Assembly: GCF_000342165.1 (NCBI RefSeq)
Contig: NZ_AMRV01000001.1
Coordinates: 186,001 to 250,000 of the forward strand
Direction: 5' to 3'
DNA length: 64,000 nucleotides
Source of the DNA: Pacificimonas flava
Lineage (GTDB): Bacteria > Pseudomonadota > Alphaproteobacteria > Sphingomonadales > Sphingomonadaceae
Shown here: positions 60,130 through 64,000 of the stretch, piece by piece
Numbering within the stretch: the stretch's first letter is position 1
Layout: each line of letters starts with the position of its first letter
Position numbers and translations under genes: made by a program
Notes under the pieces: model-generated
Seen by the model: only the letters and a program-made list of their open reading frames with translations
Database searches by the model: none
Told to the model about the DNA's origin: nothing

Positions 60130-60458
60130 CGCAGGTCCGCTTCTTCGACGCCGATGGTCGTCTTGACCGCGTTGCGGACGCGCAGCCGGGAGAGCGACTG
60201 CTCGATGTCGCGCAGCACCACGATCAGCCGCTGGAGGGTACCTGCGAGGGTCAGATGGCGTGTTCCACGTGCCATGTGATCGTTCAAGCGGTGACAGGTA
60301 TGCCGCTGCCGCCGCCGAGCGAAGAGGAAGACGATCTTCTGGATTTCGCTTATGGCGCCGTCCGCGAATCGCGGCTCGCATGTCAGATTCTTCTGAACGA
60401 TGACATACAGGCGATCGATATCCGCATGCCCGGCGGCAGCGTCGATGCCTCAAGATAA
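60126..60458 (+). CDS. fdx: adrenodoxin-type 2Fe-2S ferredoxin
   Basis: A 110-residue electron carrier. The four ligands Cys40, Cys46, Cys49 and Cys86 have the adrenodoxin spacing C-x5-C-x2-C-x36-C, with the acidic stretch SEEEDDLLDF before the last Cys as in the interaction helix of adrenodoxin and IscFdx. It probably supplies electrons for Fe-S assembly together with the desulfurases it overlaps. ATG 60126 lies in the preceding stop. The region after it to proC (60459-60589) is AT-rich at first (ACTATATTATC) and may hold the proC promoter. Confidence 0.93.
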   Translation: MTQVRFFDADGRLDRVADAQPGERLLDVAQHHDQPLEGTCEGQMACSTCHVIVQAVTGMPLPPPSEEEDDLLDFAYGAVRESRLACQILLNDDIQAIDIRMPGGSVDASR

Positions 60459-60589
60459 AGAACTATATTATCATGACGATATGAGCAATCGCTGCGAAAA
60501 GATGAGAGGTTTTCACAACGCTCGATTTTCACCGGATTGCGGCTCCGGAAGAGTTGAAAGCGCGGCCGCTGACGTTTAGGGGCGCAGGC

Positions 60590-61396
60590 ATGCAGAACAA
60601 ACTCGGAACGCTTTGGTTGGTCGGAGCCGGCAATATGGGCGGCGCGCTACTGCGTCGCTGGATCAAGTCCGGAATCTTCGATCGTTGTGTCATTATCGAT
60701 CCGGCCGAGACGCCGCCGCCGGAGGGGGCGGAACGCCGCGAATCCATTCAGGCGGCCGACGGAACGCCGGACTATGTCGTCATGGCGGTGAAGCCGCATA
60801 TTGCGAAGGCGGCGGCAAAGGGACTGGCCGAACGGCTTTCGGACGATACGGTGACGATCTCCGTCATGGCCGGCGCATCACTTGGAACCCTGAAATCGCT
60901 CGTGAAGAAGGGGCGCCATGTGCGCGCCATGCCGAATACGCCAACGCAGATCGGCAAGGGCGTGACCGGGCTCTATTCCGACGATCTCGACGATAGCGGC
61001 AAGACGAAGGTAGCCTCGATCTTTGAGGCCACCGGCGATGCCCACTGGCTGGACGCGGAAAGCGATTTCGATGCGCTGACCGCCGTGTCCGGTTCGGGGC
61101 CGGCCTATGTGTTTCGCATGGTGGAGGCGCTGTCCGCCGCTGGTGAGTGGGCTGGTCTCGACGCCGAGCTGGCCCGCCGCCTGGCGCGTCAGACGATCAT
61201 CGGTGCGGGCGCGCTGCTTCAGGAGGATGAGAGAACCGCTGGCGAGCTTCGCCGTGCCGTGACAAGTCCCGGCGGCACGACCGAGGCAGGACTCGAGGCT
61301 CTCGATGAGGAGCCGGGTCTGCCGGCGATCATGCGCAATGTCGTTCGCGCCGCCTCGCAGCGCTCCCGTGAACTGGGTCAGGAAAACGAGGGCTGA
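60590..61396 (+). CDS. proC: pyrroline-5-carboxylate reductase
   Basis: A 268-residue NAD(P)H enzyme, last step of proline synthesis. The Rossmann motif VGAGNMGGALL (residues 10-20), PNTPTQIGKG, the SGSGPAYVF helix and the C-terminal VTSPGGTTEAGL signature identify it. The ATG at 60590 has GGGGCGCAGG upstream; a TTG at 60554 in frame is not needed. Converges on the MarR gene with 20 bp between stops. Confidence 0.95.
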   Translation: MQNKLGTLWLVGAGNMGGALLRRWIKSGIFDRCVIIDPAETPPPEGAERRESIQAADGTPDYVVMAVKPHIAKAAAKGLAERLSDDTVTISVMAGASLGTLKSLVKKGRHVRAMPNTPTQIGKGVTGLYSDDLDDSGKTKVASIFEATGDAHWLDAESDFDALTAVSGSGPAYVFRMVEALSAAGEWAGLDAELARRLARQTIIGAGALLQEDERTAGELRRAVTSPGGTTEAGLEALDEEPGLPAIMRNVVRAASQRSRELGQENEG

Positions 61397-61416
61397 AGGT
61401 CGCCACGCACTGCCTG

Positions 61417-61911
61417 TCAGGCGGCGGGTTTGCCCGGAATGGCATCTCGCCGCCGGTCGGCAGGAAGAAGAGAGGCAAGAACGGTCCAGAAGCCGCTGAC
61501 GGCCTCCTGCCCGGCGGCGGCATAGGCGGCCGCCATGCGCTGGCGGAGGCGTTCGAACAGTTCGTGTTCGAAGCGTAGCCCCGCATCCGTGAGGGTGAGG
61601 AGCCGCTGGCGACGATCGTGCATGCCCGGCGTGATCTCGAGCAGCCCCTCCCGCTGGAGATCCTTCAGGACGCGGCTGAGCGACTGCTTCGTAATCCGCA
61701 AGAGACGAAGCAGGTCGCCGACACTGAGGCCCGGGCGCTGCGCTATGAAGTAGAGCGCGCGGTGGTGCGCACGGCCGAAGACCGTATCCACGAGCAGCGA
61801 ATCGGCCTCCCCAACCAGATCCGAATAACCGAAGTACAAAAGCTCGATGCCTCGCCTGACTTCCGGTTCGCGTAGGAAAAGCGGCGATGCGGGTGGGGGA
61901 AGGTCAGACAT
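61417..61911 (-). CDS. MarR family transcriptional regulator
   Basis: A 164-residue winged-helix regulator. The recognition part is LSVGDLLRLLRITKQSLSRVLKDLQREGLLEI (split as LRITKQSLSRVLKDL), and the wing is GMHDRRQRLLTLTDAG, the MarR DRR pattern. Family dimers bind short palindromes and respond to small aromatic or oxidant ligands. It is divergent from the aminotransferase gene over 108 bp, which contains the dyads TTGCC...GGCAA (61924-61949) and GGCCG-AATC-CGGCC (61982-61995) that may be its operators. The ligand is unknown. Confidence 0.9.
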   Translation of the reverse strand: MSDLPPPASPLFLREPEVRRGIELLYFGYSDLVGEADSLLVDTVFGRAHHRALYFIAQRPGLSVGDLLRLLRITKQSLSRVLKDLQREGLLEITPGMHDRRQRLLTLTDAGLRFEHELFERLRQRMAAAYAAAGQEAVSGFWTVLASLLPADRRRDAIPGKPAA

Positions 61912-62019
61912 GCTGCCCTTCTATTGCCTGCCTCTTTCCTTTTCGGCAAGGAGTCGGCACGTACACGCATTCATGATCAATGGCCGAATCCGGCCCCGCT
62001 CAGGGAGGTTGTTTCCGTT

Positions 62020-62931
62020 ATGAGTACCGCGCCCAGCGAACCGTTGCCCGAACCCACCTACGACGACCGTGACGGCTGGATCTGGTTCGACGGGAAGCTC
62101 GTCGAGTGGCGCAAGGCGAATATCCATATTCTCACCCATGCCATGCACTATGCCTCGTCCGTGTTCGAGGGTCAGCGCGCCTATGGCGGGAATGTTTTCA
62201 AGCTCGAAGAGCACAATCAGCGGCTGATCGACAGTGCGAGGATTCTCGGTTTCGATCTTCCATGGCGGCGTGAAGAAATCGATCAGGCTTGTCGTGATGT
62301 CATTGAAAAGAACGGCCTGACCGATTGTTACCAGCGTCCGATTGCCTGGCGCGGAAGCGAGCAGATGGGGGTGGCCGCACAGAAAACGAAGCCGCACCTT
62401 GCAATCGCAGTCTGGGAATGGGGCGCCTATTTCGGTGAGGAGGCGATCAGGAAAGGCCTGCGCCTCGATATCTCTCGCTGGCGGCGCCCCGCGCCCTATA
62501 CCGCGCCGACGAACGCAAAGGCGGCCGGTCTCTACATGATCTGCACCATGGCGAAGCATCATGCCGCTGATCGTGGCTATGGCGATGCACTGATGCTGGA
62601 TTGGCGCGGCCAGGTGGCAGAGGCGACCGGAGCGAACGTGTTCTTCCTGAAAGAGGGAAAGCTGCATACGCCGACGCCGGACTGTTTCCTGGACGGCATT
62701 ACCCGGCGCACCGTGATGGATCTGGCACGTGCGAAAGGGATCGACATTGTCGAACGCGCCATCTGGCCGGAGGAGCTGGAAGGCTTCGAGCAATGTTTCC
62801 TGACGGGAACGGCTGCCGAGGTAACACCCGTTGCCGAGATCGGCCCCTGGTCGTTCGAGGTGGGAGAGGTCGCGCTCGGCCTCCGCAAGGACTATCTGGA
62901 TTTGGTCAACGGCCGCCGGGCCAATAGCTGA
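62020..62931 (+). CDS. ilvE: branched-chain amino acid aminotransferase
   Basis: A 303-residue fold-type IV PLP enzyme that makes valine, leucine and isoleucine from their keto acids. The N-terminal HAMHYASSVFEGQRAYGG motif, the catalytic Lys in PTNAKAAGLYM and the DCFLDGITRRTVMDLA loop agree with IlvE; the C-terminal CFLTGTAAEVTPV is the cofactor phosphate-binding turn. Start ATG 62020 follows a ribosome-binding site (AGGGAGG, 62003-62009). It may be controlled by the divergent MarR protein. The nucleotide-sugar dehydrogenase gene follows 14 bp later. Confidence 0.94.
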   Translation: MSTAPSEPLPEPTYDDRDGWIWFDGKLVEWRKANIHILTHAMHYASSVFEGQRAYGGNVFKLEEHNQRLIDSARILGFDLPWRREEIDQACRDVIEKNGLTDCYQRPIAWRGSEQMGVAAQKTKPHLAIAVWEWGAYFGEEAIRKGLRLDISRWRRPAPYTAPTNAKAAGLYMICTMAKHHAADRGYGDALMLDWRGQVAEATGANVFFLKEGKLHTPTPDCFLDGITRRTVMDLARAKGIDIVERAIWPEELEGFEQCFLTGTAAEVTPVAEIGPWSFEVGEVALGLRKDYLDLVNGRRANS

Positions 62932-62945
62932 GATTGCAAAGAGCA

Positions 62946-64000
62946 ATGAGCTTTCCCATCGACGGTACCACGCGTGTCGCGGTCATCGGTCTCGGTTATG
63001 TCGGTCTGCCTCTGGCAGTCGCGCTTGCAAAATCCTTCGATACGATTGGTATCGATATCAAGCCGGAGCGGATCGCGGAGCTTCGTAACGGCGAAGACAG
63101 CACGCACGAGATCGAACCGGAGCGGTTGAAGACAAGCAGTCTGAAGCTGTCGAGCGATATCGCGGATGCGGCGGACAGCGATATCTTCATCGTGACCGTG
63201 CCTACGCCGGTCGACAAGGCCAACCAACCGGACCTTGGACCGGTGCGCGGTGCGACCCGTGCGGTCGCGAGCGTTCTGAAGCCCCGCGAACGTCCTCCGC
63301 TGATCATCTACGAAAGCACGGTCTATCCCGGTGTGACGGAAGACGTTTGCGGCCCTATTCTGGAGGAACTTTCCGGACTTAGCCGTGGCAAGGACTTCTT
63401 CCTCGGTTACTCGCCGGAGCGCATCAATCCCGGTGACAAGGTTCACACGGTGGACAAGATCACGCGGGTCGTCGCCGGCGAAACGCCGGCGGTGACCGAC
63501 GCCATGTCCCGGCTTTACGGTTCCATCACCAGTGGCGGAACGTTCGAAGCCGCGAGTATCAAGGCCGCCGAGGCTGCCAAGGTGATCGAGAACGCCCAGC
63601 GCGACATCAACATCGCTTTCATGAATGAAATCGCGCAGATCTTCAATCTGGATGGGATCAGCGTCTACGACGTGCTTGCGGCTGCCGAAACGAAATGGAA
63701 CTTCCTGAAATTCTCCCCGGGGCTGGTCGGGGGGCACTGTATCGGCGTCGACCCCTATTATCTGAGTTATAAGGCGCAGCAGCTCGGCCATCTGCCACGC
63801 GTCGTGCTGGCCGGACGGTCGATCAACGACGGCATGGGAGCGTTCGTCGCCGACCGTGTGCACGATTATCTGCAGCGCGCCGCCAAAGTCCTCGTTCTGG
63901 GGTTGACGTTCAAGGAGGGCGTACCCGACCTGCGCAATTCAAAGGTGGTGGACGTCGTCAATCGCCTGCAATGGCTGGGTCACGACGTCACGATACATGA
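62946..64000 (+). CDS. nucleotide sugar dehydrogenase (UDP-GlcNAc/GalNAc 6-dehydrogenase type), partial
   Basis: The first 351 residues of an NAD-dependent dehydrogenase that oxidises a nucleotide sugar at C6; the 3' end lies outside the window. The Rossmann motif VIGLGYVGLPLAVALA (residues 13-28), the YESTVYPGVTED segment, and the catalytic Cys in GGHCIGVDPYYL are all present, as is the C-terminal domain start TFKEGVPDLRNSK. The overall pattern (ENAQRDINIAFMNE, SPGLVGGHCIGVDPYYLSYKA) is the TviB/WbpA-like group rather than UDP-glucose dehydrogenase, so a UDP-GlcNAc or UDP-GalNAc substrate is likely. This suggests a surface polysaccharide cluster continuing past the window. Starts 14 bp after ilvE. 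Confidence 0.93.
   Translation, partial: MSFPIDGTTRVAVIGLGYVGLPLAVALAKSFDTIGIDIKPERIAELRNGEDSTHEIEPERLKTSSLKLSSDIADAADSDIFIVTVPTPVDKANQPDLGPVRGATRAVASVLKPRERPPLIIYESTVYPGVTEDVCGPILEELSGLSRGKDFFLGYSPERINPGDKVHTVDKITRVVAGETPAVTDAMSRLYGSITSGGTFEAASIKAAEAAKVIENAQRDINIAFMNEIAQIFNLDGISVYDVLAAAETKWNFLKFSPGLVGGHCIGVDPYYLSYKAQQLGHLPRVVLAGRSINDGMGAFVADRVHDYLQRAAKVLVLGLTFKEGVPDLRNSKVVDVVNRLQWLGHDVTIH

Noticed and set aside
58732-60453. 573-residue open frame opposite the second desulfurase and ferredoxin
   Set aside because: Its reading lies wholly against three coupled genes with catalytic motifs.
60481-60579. 32-codon open frame before proC (ATG 60481 to TAG 60577)
   Set aside because: No ribosome-binding site, no known leader-peptide features such as runs of one amino acid, and it is short enough to arise by chance.

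Overview
The window is a dense, high-GC stretch of an alphaproteobacterial chromosome, most likely from Sphingomonadales. Reasons: NuoG is of the mitochondrial type (the segment after its ferredoxin-like part lacks the extra N7 cysteines), nuoC and nuoD are separate, RNase J replaces an RNase E style gene downstream of nuoN-birA-coaX, 6S RNA sits between zapA and the 5-formyltetrahydrofolate ligase gene, and proteins such as DUF1467, DUF2842, DUF2336 and YbjN occur in familiar order. The order assignment comes from gene order remembered for that group, not from a search. No insertion sequence, prophage, CRISPR array or rRNA is visible; this is core chromosome throughout. No gap between genes exceeds 300 bases (the largest is 2983-3208).

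Layout. 1-4480: the end of an M20 peptidase, an ABC-F ATPase, an SDR and an AI-2E family permease. 4546-6185: tRNA-Asp and an iron-sulfur (6-4) photolyase. 6190-8173 (minus): chorismate mutase, DUF2842, 5-FCL, 6S RNA, zapA and a small coiled-coil protein. 8368-16180: a central carbon block tkt-gap-pgk-fba, then thiE, efp, a small secreted protein and an inositol monophosphatase family gene. 16202-16666: a secreted YbjN protein (minus). 16838-32254: a complete 14-subunit complex I operon nuoA-N carrying two extra genes, a lipoprotein between nuoD and nuoE and a 70-residue membrane protein between nuoF and nuoG. 32262-35832: birA, coaX, rnj, DUF1467.

35886-43827 is the least explained part: a 796-residue protein with two membrane segments and a long coiled coil, divergent from an HPt protein, a DUF2336 protein and a histidine-kinase-like protein whose phosphoacceptor histidine appears to be replaced by glycine; then a solitary sdhB and a large chemoreceptor. 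43976-48754: tRNA-Asn, nadK-moaA (minus), and a c-di-GMP phosphodiesterase-type protein with degenerate receiver and GGDEF domains overlapping a FrnE-like DsbA family gene. 48816-54681: mfd and sdhE facing away from recG. 54715-57736: tyrS, anmK and an alpha/beta hydrolase. 57923-60458: two different cysteine desulfurases and an adrenodoxin-type ferredoxin, all overlapping by ATGA. 60590-64000: proC, a MarR regulator, a branched-chain aminotransferase, and a nucleotide-sugar dehydrogenase cut by the window edge.

Together the genes cover carbon metabolism (lower glycolysis, thiamine diphosphate needed by transketolase), the NADH entry point to respiration with its flavin and iron-sulfur supply (SdhB, SdhE, desulfurases, ferredoxin), DNA repair (photolyase, Mfd, RecG), and a signalling group (HPt, kinase-like protein, chemoreceptor, c-di-GMP protein). 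The best candidates for undescribed biology are the two extra genes inside the nuo operon and the coiled-coil/HPt/DUF2336/H-box-less kinase neighbourhood.
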